Shown: positions 36,997-46,432, numbered from the stretch's first letter. The stretch is 64,000 nt of DNA from Lachnospiraceae bacterium (GCA_009774175.1 VSNG01000002.1:1-64000); one strand, 5' to 3'. Notes: generated by a model not told the origin, from the letters alone. Numbers and translations are program-made.

Positions 36997-38784
36997 TTAT
37001 TTATCCCTAATCATCAGCTCTTCATACTCTTCCTTTGCAAGAAAGGGGTACATGTCCTGCAAGGCAGGCGTAAGCATTTTACCGTTTTCGTCCAACCGTG
37101 ACATCACCTTTGGCGTCACCGGGTCGTCAAGCCGCTGTTCAATCTCAAGCAGACATCTCGTCTCACAAGTTGTCAGCCATCTGACCGCTTCCTCCACTTC
37201 TTCATTAGAAGCGCACTTACGGTATGCATAGCCGAAGGTTTCCGCCACCTTCCGAAATTCCGGGAAGCTTACGCCGGTATCGGGAGTACATCCGATATAG
37301 GCCCCTTCAAAGAAATTTTTGCTTGTCTGCCTGATGGCTCCGTAACCGTCATTGGAAAATACGACCACATTCACCGGAAGATCGTTCTGCACAATGGTCT
37401 GCAATTCCTGCAAATTCATCATAATGCTGCCGTCCCCGGTAATACAGTACACCTTTCTCTTCGCCGCCACAGCCGCGCCGATGGCCGCAGGAATGTCATA
37501 TCCCATGGAGCCGCAGGTATAGTTCGTCATAACCCGCTGGCCGGCATACTGCACGCCGATCTGGAGCTTGGCCGTATTAGCCGTATTATTTCCCAGCGCC
37601 AGAATACTGTCCCTTTCCTCATACTGTCGAAATATCTTCCAGAAATAATAGGAATTGACCCGCTCCTTTGGCTCGATATCCTCTGCGCCTTCATAGGGCG
37701 TAAATCTTTCCTTCAATCTGTCGCAGTAGGCAAGCCATTCTTCCGGCGCCTGAACCCGGCAATCCTCTTCCAGCATTTTTCCAATAAACGCGCCCACGTC
37801 GGCATGAACAAACTTTTCGATGCAAAGCCCCGGCTTCCTGCTTTCCTCCGCGTCCGCATCCACCATCACGATCCGCGCCCCCGGCGCAAATCCTTCCAGA
37901 TTAAATCCTGTCTGCCGAAATCCCAGACTGTTCCCCATGGCCAGAATCACGTCCGCGTTCTGTAAAATAAAATTCCCGGTTCTCGGCCCCACGTTCCCGG
38001 AATTGCCGTAATAGAGCGGGTGCTCTGCATACAGATTGTCCGCAACCCAGGCGCCGCCGATCACGGGAATCCCCATCTTATTAATGAACTGCTCAAACGC
38101 GTTCCTGCAATGACTGCTGATAATGCCTGAACCCGCCAGAATACACGGTCTTTTCGCACAGCGAAGCATCCCAAGCACATCCTGTATCTGCGCCTGATCC
38201 GCCTGCGGCACATCGCTGATAAATGCTTCCTCTGGATACAGATCCGCCTCTTCCACTCTGGCGTTCTGGATATCCTGCGGAATATCCAGCCACACGGGCC
38301 CTCTTCTGCCATCCATGGCAATATGAATGGCTTTTATAAGCTCCCGCCTCACCGCCAGCGGATCGGTCAGCATCACGGCATATTTCGTCATATTTTTCAC
38401 TGTGGGAATAATCTCGAACTCCTGAATGCCCCGATACCGCAGCTTAAGTCCCGATTTGGGAACGGAAATCTCATATCTGACCTGGCCGGACAAAACAACC
38501 ATGGGCAGGCTGTCCTGCCACGCTCCCATTACGCCCGTCAGGGTATTGGTCGCCCCCGGCCCGGAGGTAACGCAGACCGCCGCCGGCCTGCCGCTGTATC
38601 TGGCGTAAGCCTCCGCCGCCATGGCGCATGCCTGCTCGTGATGGTTAAAATATTTGTGCATCCCTTCACACACAAGCAGCGCATTATCCAGGTGCATGGC
38701 GCCGCCGCCCACCACGGCAAAGCAGTCTGTAACGCCGTATTCGATTAACGTGTCCATAACAATGTCCGCTACTCTTTTTATCAT
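36997..38784 (-). CDS. Thiamine-diphosphate-dependent enzyme, acetolactate-synthase-like
   Basis: A 595-residue three-domain TPP enzyme. The activating glutamate is E50 in NHHEQACAMAAEAYAR and the C-terminal cofactor motif is CITGDGSIMMNLQELQ with the distal NDGYG. The family decarboxylates pyruvate or a similar acid and transfers the two-carbon unit. In sugar loci the one well-studied type is YerE, which makes the branched sugar yersiniose. It is not part of the known legionaminic pathway, so its place between a NeuD-like and a PtmE-like gene is unusual and hints at a modified sugar. Confidence 0.85.
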   Translation of the reverse strand: MIKRVADIVMDTLIEYGVTDCFAVVGGGAMHLDNALLVCEGMHKYFNHHEQACAMAAEAYARYSGRPAAVCVTSGPGATNTLTGVMGAWQDSLPMVVLSGQVRYEISVPKSGLKLRYRGIQEFEIIPTVKNMTKYAVMLTDPLAVRRELIKAIHIAMDGRRGPVWLDIPQDIQNARVEEADLYPEEAFISDVPQADQAQIQDVLGMLRCAKRPCILAGSGIISSHCRNAFEQFINKMGIPVIGGAWVADNLYAEHPLYYGNSGNVGPRTGNFILQNADVILAMGNSLGFRQTGFNLEGFAPGARIVMVDADAEESRKPGLCIEKFVHADVGAFIGKMLEEDCRVQAPEEWLAYCDRLKERFTPYEGAEDIEPKERVNSYYFWKIFRQYEERDSILALGNNTANTAKLQIGVQYAGQRVMTNYTCGSMGYDIPAAIGAAVAAKRKVYCITGDGSIMMNLQELQTIVQNDLPVNVVVFSNDGYGAIRQTSKNFFEGAYIGCTPDTGVSFPEFRKVAETFGYAYRKCASNEEVEEAVRWLTTCETRCLLEIEQRLDDPVTPKVMSRLDENGKMLTPALQDMYPFLAKEEYEELMIRDK

Positions 38785-38859
38785 CTCTTCATCCCGATTC
38801 CGAAACCACTGCTCCTGCCAGCGTATTTCAAAATATCCCTTCGTGCAAAAAATGTCCTT

Positions 38860-39900
38860 TTATACCCGCAGCTTATTTTTCATCCGATCCAATTCTTCCA
38901 TCTGTCCCATATCCATATAGGCGGACTCTTCAATGATGTAAGCGCCGATTTTTCTGCCCTCAGCCTTGCACCTTTCGATAATCTCCGGGAAGGAAATCGC
39001 CTCATTCTCAGGCATGGCGTCAATCAGCTCCTGCCGCACCATATACATGCCGGTATTAATCAGATAATCGTTCTCCGGCTTTTCCGTCAGCGCCTCACAA
39101 TTTCCCGATTCATCCAGCGAAAGAACGCCGTAAGGCACTACATGCTTGTATTTTGCGGCCACAATCGTAATATAGTTGTTATTTTTTTTATGGTGATTAT
39201 AAATTTCGCTGTAATCCGCGTCAATGATAATGTCGCAGTTTACGAGAAAAAAATCTTCCGTTATCCTGTTTTTCAAAAGGTAAAGGCCCCCGCCGGTTCC
39301 CAGATAGGTATCCTCTTCCACATACTCAATCTCATACGGCTTCTCTAACGCCTCGAAATAGGATTGAATCATCTTTTTCTTATGATTGACAATCATATAG
39401 AACTGTTTACAGCCATAATCAAGAAAATTGTTGATAATCCGTTCCGAAATGGGTATCTCCCCTATGGGAATCAGCGCTTTTGGCAGAATCTTCGTATAGG
39501 GAAACAGTCTTGTTCCCTTACCCCCCGCCATCATCACCACCGGGCAGTTTAAATGATAGTCCTTCCTTACCCTGCGGCCGTTTTTAAACACCACCTCTAT
39601 AACTTCGCCGTTGTAGTTTACAATCGGTATCGAAGGCACGTCCGTGGCTCTAAAGAGCTCGTCCACCTTGTTCCTGTCATAGCTCACAAGAAACTCCGGC
39701 TGATAGTTCGCTATATACTTAATGGGGAGGGCGGTATCGCCATCCCCAAGGGCATATCTTCTCACATCGCCGTCTGAAACAGAGGCAGACAGCTTACCGT
39801 TATCCACCACATATACCACTTTACAGCGCACCCGCTCCAGCTGTTCCACAGCCTCTTTAATGATTGCGCCCTCCTCTATCAATAAGTCCGTAATCTGCAT
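38860..39900 (-). CDS. ptmE: PtmE-like CBS-domain sugar-1-phosphate nucleotidyltransferase
   Basis: A 346-residue protein with two CBS repeats in the first 115 residues and then a nucleotidyltransferase with MMAGGKGTRLFPYT and LPKALIPIGEIPI. This domain order is that of Campylobacter PtmE, a glucosamine-1-phosphate guanylyltransferase that supplies GDP-GlcN derivatives to the legionaminic route. The CBS pair probably senses a nucleotide. The 75 bases after it (towards the TPP gene) hold only that gene's ribosome site. A run of six G in GGKGT is conserved family sequence. Confidence 0.85.
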   Translation of the reverse strand: MQITDLLIEEGAIIKEAVEQLERVRCKVVYVVDNGKLSASVSDGDVRRYALGDGDTALPIKYIANYQPEFLVSYDRNKVDELFRATDVPSIPIVNYNGEVIEVVFKNGRRVRKDYHLNCPVVMMAGGKGTRLFPYTKILPKALIPIGEIPISERIINNFLDYGCKQFYMIVNHKKKMIQSYFEALEKPYEIEYVEEDTYLGTGGGLYLLKNRITEDFFLVNCDIIIDADYSEIYNHHKKNNNYITIVAAKYKHVVPYGVLSLDESGNCEALTEKPENDYLINTGMYMVRQELIDAMPENEAISFPEIIERCKAEGRKIGAYIIEESAYMDMGQMEELDRMKNKLRV

Positions 39901-39932
39901 AATTCCTCCCTGTCAAAGCAAGTTTTACGGTC

Positions 39933-40820
39933 TTAGCCGTAAATCAGAGAATAAAGGTCTATGCTGTCAATGTGCTCCCTGTACCAGTCGTATAACAGCT
40001 TCACCGCCGCGCGCATATCGGTCAGCTCCCATTCGGGCAGCTCCGCCCGTATCCTGTCATTGTTGGCGGTGTACTCATTTGCCCACCCGTCGCTGCATAC
40101 AAAAATATCTCCCGGCTTGTCAGCTATATCATTGACTATCTGCGCCAGCTCATAAAGACTTACCCGAACGCCGCTGACCGCATTATAGACATGGTATTTC
40201 GGATGCTCCAGATGCAGAAACAGTTCCACCAGCCGGCAGAAATCGTCAATCCACAGATAATCGAAATAACAGTTTTTCCGAAGGGACAGGGGCAGCCCCT
40301 TTAAGGATTTACAGCAAAGGTTTGAAATATATTTAGTTTTCCAGTATTCATATTTTCCGAAAATTCCAAACAGACGCAGATTATAGATATTCTCGCTTTT
40401 CTCAATCATCTGATTTACGGTATACTTCATCAGTCCGTACTGATCCGTGGGAATCAGGTGGTTCTCAATGTCCTCCTCCGTAACGGACATAATCGGAAAA
40501 CGCTTGTCATACTCCGCGCCCGACCCGGCATAAATCATTCTGCCGTATAAATCGGCATGTCTGTAAAAATTCAAAAACATTCTGAGGTTGTAATCCAAAA
40601 TCCTGCTGCCGTCCTTGCTCGGATCCGTTCCGTTCACATAGACGGCAAAATTCAGCACCACATCATAGCGGGTCTTTTGCAGACAGGCCGCGACCTGTTC
40701 TTCGTCTACGCCGTTTAATTCTCTACTGGAAGGCGCATACACGTCATAGCCCTTCTGCAGCAGATATTCTTTGACATTTCTTCCCACAAACCCGGAACCG
40801 CCGGTCATCAAAATCTTCAT
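39933..40820 (-). CDS. SDR-family NAD(P)-dependent sugar epimerase/reductase
   Basis: A 295-residue extended SDR enzyme: ILMTGGSGFVGRNVKEYL binds NAD(P), YAGSGAEYD holds the serine, and YGLMKY the YxxxK pair. It is short and lacks signs of a dehydratase active site, so a 4-reductase or epimerase like the GDP-fucose synthase group is likely; the fucosyltransferases at 40908 and 46433 fit a fucose supply role. That is inference. The ATG at 40820 follows GGGGA. The palindromic element at 40846-40908 precedes it. Confidence 0.8.
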   Translation of the reverse strand: MKILMTGGSGFVGRNVKEYLLQKGYDVYAPSSRELNGVDEEQVAACLQKTRYDVVLNFAVYVNGTDPSKDGSRILDYNLRMFLNFYRHADLYGRMIYAGSGAEYDKRFPIMSVTEEDIENHLIPTDQYGLMKYTVNQMIEKSENIYNLRLFGIFGKYEYWKTKYISNLCCKSLKGLPLSLRKNCYFDYLWIDDFCRLVELFLHLEHPKYHVYNAVSGVRVSLYELAQIVNDIADKPGDIFVCSDGWANEYTANNDRIRAELPEWELTDMRAAVKLLYDWYREHIDSIDLYSLIYG

Positions 40821-40845
40821 ACTAATCCCCATTCTTGCTCAGCCT

Positions 40846-40908
40846 GCGAATTTGGGCGCAAGCACAAATTTGCGTGTGAAAAATCTTGCGCATATGGATT
40901 TTTCACAC
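40846..40908. repeat. Compound palindromic intergenic element (two hairpins)
   Basis: A perfect 12-base inverted repeat, GTGTGAAAAATC at 40874-40885 and its complement at 40897-40908, with an 11-base loop; and a second pair GCGAATTTG at 40846-40854 with CAAATTTGC at 40865-40873 (one mismatch). GCGCAAG and CTTGCGC in the loops allow a third, competing pairing. It begins at the stop codon of the fucosyltransferase-like gene and could act as a terminator or attenuator, or be a REP-like element. No T-run follows, which is against a simple terminator. Confidence 0.7.
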
Positions 40909-41957
40909 TATCCCCTGTATACTCCTCTGTCCACCATATAATAGTTCTCATACCGCCTGTTGTTTAACAGGCAGGCCAGCACCGAACCGCCGCCCTGCAC
41001 CCGGAACAGCGCGTCGCAGGTCGACAGCAGATATGTCTCGATCAAATAATCGACGGCCCGTTCCTCCGTGCTCTGGTGATCCGTCTCAATGTGTCCGCCT
41101 ACCCCTTCTTTATAGGGATGCCCTTCCTCGTCAAAATAACGCGGCAGCGTTCTCCCCTCCATATACAGACATTTCTCCCCAAACTCCCGTTTCATTCTCT
41201 CCGCGTAATATCTGTCGTCAGGAGAAAGGAAAAGATATTCACAGCCAAATTCCCGCATGTACCGATGGGCATACTCGATATATTCGTCAATATTTAACCC
41301 TTTCGGATGATTCACATACATTTCCGTATGCGCCACCTCGCCCCAGTACAGACCGGCGCGCATGCCGATTCCCAGTATTTTACTGCCTCCCGCTCTGCCA
41401 AAGAGGGTTTTTCTTATTTCCTGCGCCCTTTTCAGAATATCGGGCCGAATGCGGATATATTTCGCCATCGCCTCGAAATAGGGCGTATACATCTCATCCG
41501 ACAGTTCCCTCATTTGTTTCCAGTCCACACTGCCGTAGGGCTGTCCCTTATCCGGCGCCAGAATCACACGGCTGCTCTGATATACGTCCTCCAGAGAATA
41601 GCCGGGCGCCGGCTGCTCAAAATAATACTCCCAAGCGTTTTCCTTTCCTTTGTGCTCCTCATTCTGAACGCCCTTAATATAACAGCGTTTCAAATCAACC
41701 ACGGGTATCCAGCCCCGCTCGGTTGCATACTTGATATTGTTGAGCACAATGCTGACCGTCGTTGCCAGTCCCCAGCTCTGGGGCCACTGCGAATAAATCA
41801 CATAAAACGTCTTATCCTTATTCAGCTCTCCGTAACGGTGCACCCGCATGGCGCGTTTATTTTTATATACAATCTTTATCCGCTGAAACCATTCGTTATA
41901 CGCCCGCCTTACGTTTTCCGAAACAAGCTTTCTATATATCCCTAATAAAAAATTCAT
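40908..41957 (-). CDS. Putative fucosyltransferase-like protein (NodZ/FUT8 or O-fucosyltransferase fold)
   Basis: A 349-residue soluble protein. The C-terminal segment with HIETDHQSTEERAVDYLIET, a following LLSTCDALFRVQGGGSVLA and an arginine-centred GIGMRAGLYWGE resembles the donor-binding half of NodZ/FUT8-like GDP-fucose transferases. Similarity is by layout and motif only. It ends at the palindromic element and is preceded by a 100-base gap with an extended -10 promoter motif, so it may begin a transcript. A GT11 fucosyltransferase lies 5 kb upstream. Confidence 0.6.
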   Translation of the reverse strand: MNFLLGIYRKLVSENVRRAYNEWFQRIKIVYKNKRAMRVHRYGELNKDKTFYVIYSQWPQSWGLATTVSIVLNNIKYATERGWIPVVDLKRCYIKGVQNEEHKGKENAWEYYFEQPAPGYSLEDVYQSSRVILAPDKGQPYGSVDWKQMRELSDEMYTPYFEAMAKYIRIRPDILKRAQEIRKTLFGRAGGSKILGIGMRAGLYWGEVAHTEMYVNHPKGLNIDEYIEYAHRYMREFGCEYLFLSPDDRYYAERMKREFGEKCLYMEGRTLPRYFDEEGHPYKEGVGGHIETDHQSTEERAVDYLIETYLLSTCDALFRVQGGGSVLACLLNNRRYENYYMVDRGVYRG

Positions 41958-41990
41958 CTAATACCTCTTCGCCTATCCCTATTTCTTTCC

Positions 41991-42000
41991 AGTATAACAC
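41991..42000 (-). promoter_or_regulatory. Extended -10 promoter motif GTGTTATACT
   Basis: In the 100-base gap before the fucosyltransferase-like gene. The coding strand reads GTGTTATACT, a TGn-extended -10 box; no good -35 is seen. The same ten bases occur at 52255-52264 before the aldolase gene, and both lie in gaps between genes. Confidence 0.4.
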
Positions 42001-42057
42001 AAATGTCTGCATAATTCTTCCACTTTATCTACAGATACCCATGCGGCCTCATTATCT

Positions 42058-42762
42058 CTAATCGGAAATCATCATATACGCCTGCAAGTATTCTTTGATC
42101 GTTTCTTTGGAATTAAACATCATCACATCAATAATTGACAAATTCGGTTGAAATTCATTGTCAAACTGTTGGTATACAATATTCTGCGTTTTTACGAAAT
42201 TTAACCGCAGGCCATGTTCCCGGAATGCCTCATAGGAATACAATTCCCGGCCGCCTATCGCATTATAGTACTCTGTCGCGCCCAACAGCTTGCATATCGC
42301 CAGAACCTTATCCTGGCCTCTCAGGGTATTGTCCTTTTTCAGGTCGGAAGACATAATCAACCCGGTCTTTATATCCAAATAGTTTCCTATCACCTCAAAC
42401 GAATGCTTGATATACTTTGCAATATTATCTTCTTCACACCACAGGATCTCTTCTAACATCGGATTCACAATATCATAATAGGGCGCTTTTCTATAAGCGC
42501 CCTCTATGCTCCTTAAATTCTTGCAGATGACGGCCTCATTGTGATCCACCCGCACTTCATTAATCAGGACATTGGATGAGGAACCCAACATTGGCACATT
42601 AAAATACTTAGGCGCTCCATTCACCAAAATTCTGTTTCTGTTAATCCATCCGCCCTTGATAAAGTTCACATCGTCATAGATCACATACTGATCCACAAAA
42701 TTCATCAACTGCCAATAGCCTATATAAGGCATGAAATAGGGCTGCATAATACCCAGTCTCAC
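42058..42762 (-). CDS. WbqC family protein
   Basis: A 234-residue WbqC-family protein, recognised by LGIMQPYFMPYIGYWQL at the start, VIYDDVNFIKGGWINRNRI and the C-terminal PNLSIIDVMMFN. Members occur beside sugar-modifying enzymes in O-antigen loci, often with FdtA/FdtB-type genes, and are thought to be acyl- or amino-group-transfer enzymes; the reaction is not established. It follows the aminotransferase 42779-43888 by 16 bases, so the two probably act on the same amino sugar. Confidence 0.85.
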   Translation of the reverse strand: MRLGIMQPYFMPYIGYWQLMNFVDQYVIYDDVNFIKGGWINRNRILVNGAPKYFNVPMLGSSSNVLINEVRVDHNEAVICKNLRSIEGAYRKAPYYDIVNPMLEEILWCEEDNIAKYIKHSFEVIGNYLDIKTGLIMSSDLKKDNTLRGQDKVLAICKLLGATEYYNAIGGRELYSYEAFREHGLRLNFVKTQNIVYQQFDNEFQPNLSIIDVMMFNSKETIKEYLQAYMMISD

Positions 42763-42778
42763 TCGACTCCTCCTGCTT

Positions 42779-43888
42779 CTAGCGTTTACACCTAATCACT
42801 ATACTGCATATCCGTTCCACATCTCTTAAGTCCAGATCCGCATAAAGAGGCAACGTCAACACCCTTTGGCTGATCAGCTTCGCCATCGGCGTATTCTCCA
42901 CGTTATATTTCCCATGAAAGCAGTCAAACGTATTCGTCAGCGGATAAAAATACTTCCGCGCGCCGATATTCTCACGTTCGAGGGCTTCCTGCACCTCGTT
43001 CCGATCTGCACCAAATTTTTTTTCATCTATGATTATCGGAAAATACGCGTAATTCGTATACACGCCTTCCTGCAGGCTGTTGAGCCGCAATCCCTTTACG
43101 CCCTCCAGCCGTTCCCGGTAATATGAAACTACCTTCTCCCGTCTCTCCCGGTTTTCCTTCAAATGTTTCAGGTTGCAGAGGCCCATAGCCGCGCAAAATT
43201 CATTCATCTTCGCATTGGCTCCCACACCCTCAACCGTCTCCTCATCACGGATTCCAAAATTCTTCAACTGATATAGCGTTCTGCCAAGAGCCGGATCCCG
43301 GTAACAGCAGGCTCCTCCTTCAATGGTGTTGAACACTTTCGTGGCATGAAAACTAAAACAGGAGGCGTCGCCAAACTGTCCCACCGCCCTATCCTTATAG
43401 CGGACACCAAAAGCATGGGCCGCGTCGTAGAGCACCTTTAAATGATATTTATGCGCAATCCTCTCTATTTCCTCCACATCGCATATATTCCCATAGACAT
43501 GCACCGGCAGGATCGCCGAGGTTCTGTCCGTGATTAATCCCTCAATCTTAGACGCATCAATCGTAAAATCCCTTTCATTGATGTCGCAAAATACCGGTTC
43601 CAAACCGTTTCTGATAATGGCGTGGGTGGTCGACGCAAAAGTAAAGGGCGTGGTGATCACTTCCCCCTCAAGTTTCATCGCCTGCACGGTAAGCTCCAAA
43701 GCCATATGGCCGTTGGTAAACAGCTCCACTGAAGGAACCTCCAAATATTCCTGCAGTTTCTCCTGCAGCTCAACATGCTTGCTTCCCATATTGGTCAACC
43801 AGTGCGTCTGCCAGAGCTCCCTGATCTCTTCCACGTATTCGTCCAACTCCGGCATCGACGATCTTGTCACATTAATTCTATCCGACAT
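42779..43888 (-). CDS. DegT/DnrJ/EryC1/StrS sugar aminotransferase (FdtB/VioA-like)
   Basis: A 369-residue PLP enzyme. The PLP lysine is K184 in SFHATKVFNTIEGG and D155 in YDAAHAFG pairs with the ring nitrogen. PFTFASTTHAI marks the FdtB/VioA-like branch that aminates dTDP-keto-6-deoxyhexoses at C3 or C4. With FdtA at 1220-1633 it would make dTDP-3-amino-3,6-dideoxyhexose. It could instead serve the LegC step, which is otherwise missing, but the signature speaks against that. The ATG at 43888 follows AAAGGCCGG. Confidence 0.87.
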   Translation of the reverse strand: MSDRINVTRSSMPELDEYVEEIRELWQTHWLTNMGSKHVELQEKLQEYLEVPSVELFTNGHMALELTVQAMKLEGEVITTPFTFASTTHAIIRNGLEPVFCDINERDFTIDASKIEGLITDRTSAILPVHVYGNICDVEEIERIAHKYHLKVLYDAAHAFGVRYKDRAVGQFGDASCFSFHATKVFNTIEGGACCYRDPALGRTLYQLKNFGIRDEETVEGVGANAKMNEFCAAMGLCNLKHLKENRERREKVVSYYRERLEGVKGLRLNSLQEGVYTNYAYFPIIIDEKKFGADRNEVQEALERENIGARKYFYPLTNTFDCFHGKYNVENTPMAKLISQRVLTLPLYADLDLRDVERICSIVIRCKR

Positions 43889-43902
43889 TTTTTTCCGGCC
43901 TT

Positions 43903-45690
43903 TCACGCATCCTCAAATATCTCTTTTTTATCCTTGGCAGTAATCTGTTTATCCTTCACTTCGTAGATCAAGTCGCACTTTCTGACGGTGGTAAGCCTGT
44001 GCGCCACTATTATGAGCGTTTTATAGCCTTGCAGCGCCTCAATCGCCTTCATCACTTCCGATTCCGTCTCATTGTCCAAAGCTGCCGTAGCCTCATCTAA
44101 CACCAAAACGTCCGGATTGCGGTATAGGGCTCTTGCAATCGCCAGTCTCTGTCTCTGTCCTCCGGAGAAACGCACGCCACGTTCTCCCACTTTAGTATCC
44201 AAGCCATGTGGCAGCTTTCTAATAAAATCATCCAGCTGCGCAATCTTTAAGGCCTGCCAAACCTTTTCGTCGTCAATTCTTGTCTTTTTTTCTCCAAAGG
44301 CAATGTTATGGCGAACCGTATCGTCTATGATAAACGTGGCCTGCGGCACATATCCGATAATTCGGTTCCACTGATCGCCCAAATCTTCTATGTCAATGCC
44401 ATCCATCAGGATCTGACCCTCTGTCGGCTTTAACAGTGCCAAAATGATGTCGGACACCGTGGTCTTCCCGGCTCCGGAGGCGCCGATAAAGGCAATGGAC
44501 TCTCCCTTTTTGATGGTAAAATTCACATTTTCCAACACATTTTCCTCTGCCTCCGGATACCGAAAGCTGACCCCTTGCAAAGCAATCTCCCCCTGAAGCT
44601 GTACATCGGTATACTTTTTCTTCAGTTCAGTTTTTGTCTGCTCCTCCTGTTCTAACTGTTTTACCTGCCGCACTGTCTCATAACAGGCGCCCAATTGAGC
44701 GGTACTCATGGTAATCGTATTAATCCCGCTCGTGATTGCCCCCAACGCCGGCAGAATACGGAACGCGCCCGCCGCAATCGTCGACAGCTGTGCAATCAGC
44801 TGCGTTACGTTACTGGTGTTTCCCATTTGTACCGCTACCGCCACTAGAATCCCGGTAATACAGATCATTTCAATCAGGTATGCAGGCACCGTAGTTCCCA
44901 TATCCACTTTTACGGACACACTGCTGTACTTCGCTTTGACGTCCCCGTACTCCTTAATGAAATATTCCTGTTTGTTCATCACCAGAACTTCTTTATGTCC
45001 CTGAATCGCCTCCATGGCAACTTGATTCATCTCACACATCAGATCTCTTCTGATAATTCCGTTTTTACTCATGGACTTTCTGTACAGCAGCTGAATCACA
45101 AGCAGACAGAGCAACGCAAGCAGCAATAAGACCAATGCCATCTGCACAGATTGCATCATAATATAAGCGCCGATACACAAAATCGTCAATAACTTCATTA
45201 GCGACGTAAAAAGAGTCTTTAAGATGCCGTAAATACTGGACGCATCCCCTGAAATCCCGTTAATCAGGCGGGATGTATTGTTTTGCACAAAGAAAAGATA
45301 CCCTTGTTTCATATAGGCTTCTAACACCCTGACACCCAATTCTCTCTGTACCATATAGGAATATTTGGCGGAAACCCAACTGTAAAATGTAAAATACACG
45401 GTCTTTGCCAGATAAATAGCAATAACGCTTCCGCAGACAAACCAGATCACCTTAAGATCGGTATCCAGATGGAGTAATTTCACAAAGGGAACCATATACC
45501 ATCTGTTACGCACGCCCTTAATATCCAGCATCATATCCAACACCGGCATGATCACCGCAACGCCAAGCGTCTCTATAAGAGCCGCCGCCACACTCATAAG
45601 CAAGATATACACCGCATATCTTTTCTGCTTTTTCGTCAGAATATATAACAGTTTGTGCAAAACATCCTTCGCTTTTCTAAACTCATTCAT
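43903..45690 (-). CDS. ABC exporter, PglK/MsbA-like (fused permease and ATPase)
   Basis: A 595-residue half-transporter with six membrane segments and an ATPase domain (GASGAGKTT, RFSGGQRQRLAIARAL, DVLVLDEATAALD). It is homologous to 19273-21066 over its whole length, so the locus has two candidate lipid-linked oligosaccharide flippases. The ATG at 45690 overlaps the methyltransferase stop (ATGA within CAATATGAATGA); a longer frame to 45792 lies wholly within that gene and is not used. Two flippases may serve two glycans or be alternatives after gene capture. Confidence 0.9.
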   Translation of the reverse strand: MNEFRKAKDVLHKLLYILTKKQKRYAVYILLMSVAAALIETLGVAVIMPVLDMMLDIKGVRNRWYMVPFVKLLHLDTDLKVIWFVCGSVIAIYLAKTVYFTFYSWVSAKYSYMVQRELGVRVLEAYMKQGYLFFVQNNTSRLINGISGDASSIYGILKTLFTSLMKLLTILCIGAYIMMQSVQMALVLLLLALLCLLVIQLLYRKSMSKNGIIRRDLMCEMNQVAMEAIQGHKEVLVMNKQEYFIKEYGDVKAKYSSVSVKVDMGTTVPAYLIEMICITGILVAVAVQMGNTSNVTQLIAQLSTIAAGAFRILPALGAITSGINTITMSTAQLGACYETVRQVKQLEQEEQTKTELKKKYTDVQLQGEIALQGVSFRYPEAEENVLENVNFTIKKGESIAFIGASGAGKTTVSDIILALLKPTEGQILMDGIDIEDLGDQWNRIIGYVPQATFIIDDTVRHNIAFGEKKTRIDDEKVWQALKIAQLDDFIRKLPHGLDTKVGERGVRFSGGQRQRLAIARALYRNPDVLVLDEATAALDNETESEVMKAIEALQGYKTLIIVAHRLTTVRKCDLIYEVKDKQITAKDKKEIFEDA

Positions 45691-46429
45691 ATTGCTTTCC
45701 CTTCGATGCAAAGAAAAACCCTTCCGGCTGGTACAGACATGTGTTAAAAGCCAGTCTTTTGCCATCCGTCGTATTAACCGTATAATATCCAAGATTTTTG
45801 TGATCCGGGCGACTGATATCTATATCAATTTCAAACGGCGCGTATTTTACATTTCCATATCCGTAATCCGCAAACAATTCCGTGATCTTCGGAACGGAAT
45901 ATATATTGTAATATACTTGTGAAAAATCAGATTCCTTCGTGGGTTTCCCGTAATTTTCAAGACTGATCGTATAATTGATACTGCCTTCATAAAACAACGA
46001 AGAAAACGCAATCCAATTCGGATTCAGCTTACACATCTGTTCAATCGGGCCTCGGTACTCAGGAAGCCACGAAAGCGTCTGCAGGCTGATAATCCCATCA
46101 AACTGATTTGTCAGCGTATGATCCAAATTGAATACGTCCCCATATTGAAATTGAATATTACCACTCGTTCCCTGATATAAATCAAACAATTTTGTATTAA
46201 TGTCTATGCCTGTAAAGCTGCTGCTCAAATGCTTTTGTGCGAAATAAGAGGTTCCCGATCCGGGACCGCAGCCGATATCCAAAATCTTTTTGTGATCCAA
46301 ATCCGTGTTCACAGCCAAAAATTTTTCAAAAGCCACCGTAATTCGATATGGCTCCCTAAACTGCCTAATATACCATTCCAGATTATTCTCTTCCGTCCAG
46401 TAATCAATATTTTTCTTTTCTTGCCCCAT
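45683..46429 (-). CDS. Class I SAM-dependent methyltransferase
   Basis: A 248-residue methyltransferase with motif I ILDIGCGPGSGTSYFAQ, an acidic loop FTGIDIN after it, and QFQYGDVFNL as motif II. Context points to a sugar or glycan substrate, but no substrate-specific feature is visible. It sits between the GT11 fucosyltransferase and the ABC exporter and overlaps the latter, so it is part of the same transcript. No tract. Confidence 0.87.
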   Translation of the reverse strand: MGQEKKNIDYWTEENNLEWYIRQFREPYRITVAFEKFLAVNTDLDHKKILDIGCGPGSGTSYFAQKHLSSSFTGIDINTKLFDLYQGTSGNIQFQYGDVFNLDHTLTNQFDGIISLQTLSWLPEYRGPIEQMCKLNPNWIAFSSLFYEGSINYTISLENYGKPTKESDFSQVYYNIYSVPKITELFADYGYGNVKYAPFEIDIDISRPDHKNLGYYTVNTTDGKRLAFNTCLYQPEGFFFASKGKQYE

Positions 46430-46432
46430 GTC

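Noticed and set aside
39521..39526. Run of six G in the PtmE-like gene, considered as a further tract
   Set aside because: It encodes part of the conserved GGKGT signature, is short, and similar six-base runs occur at 25897-25902, 29340-29345 and 46798-46803. Six is far below the nine to ten of the contingency tracts.
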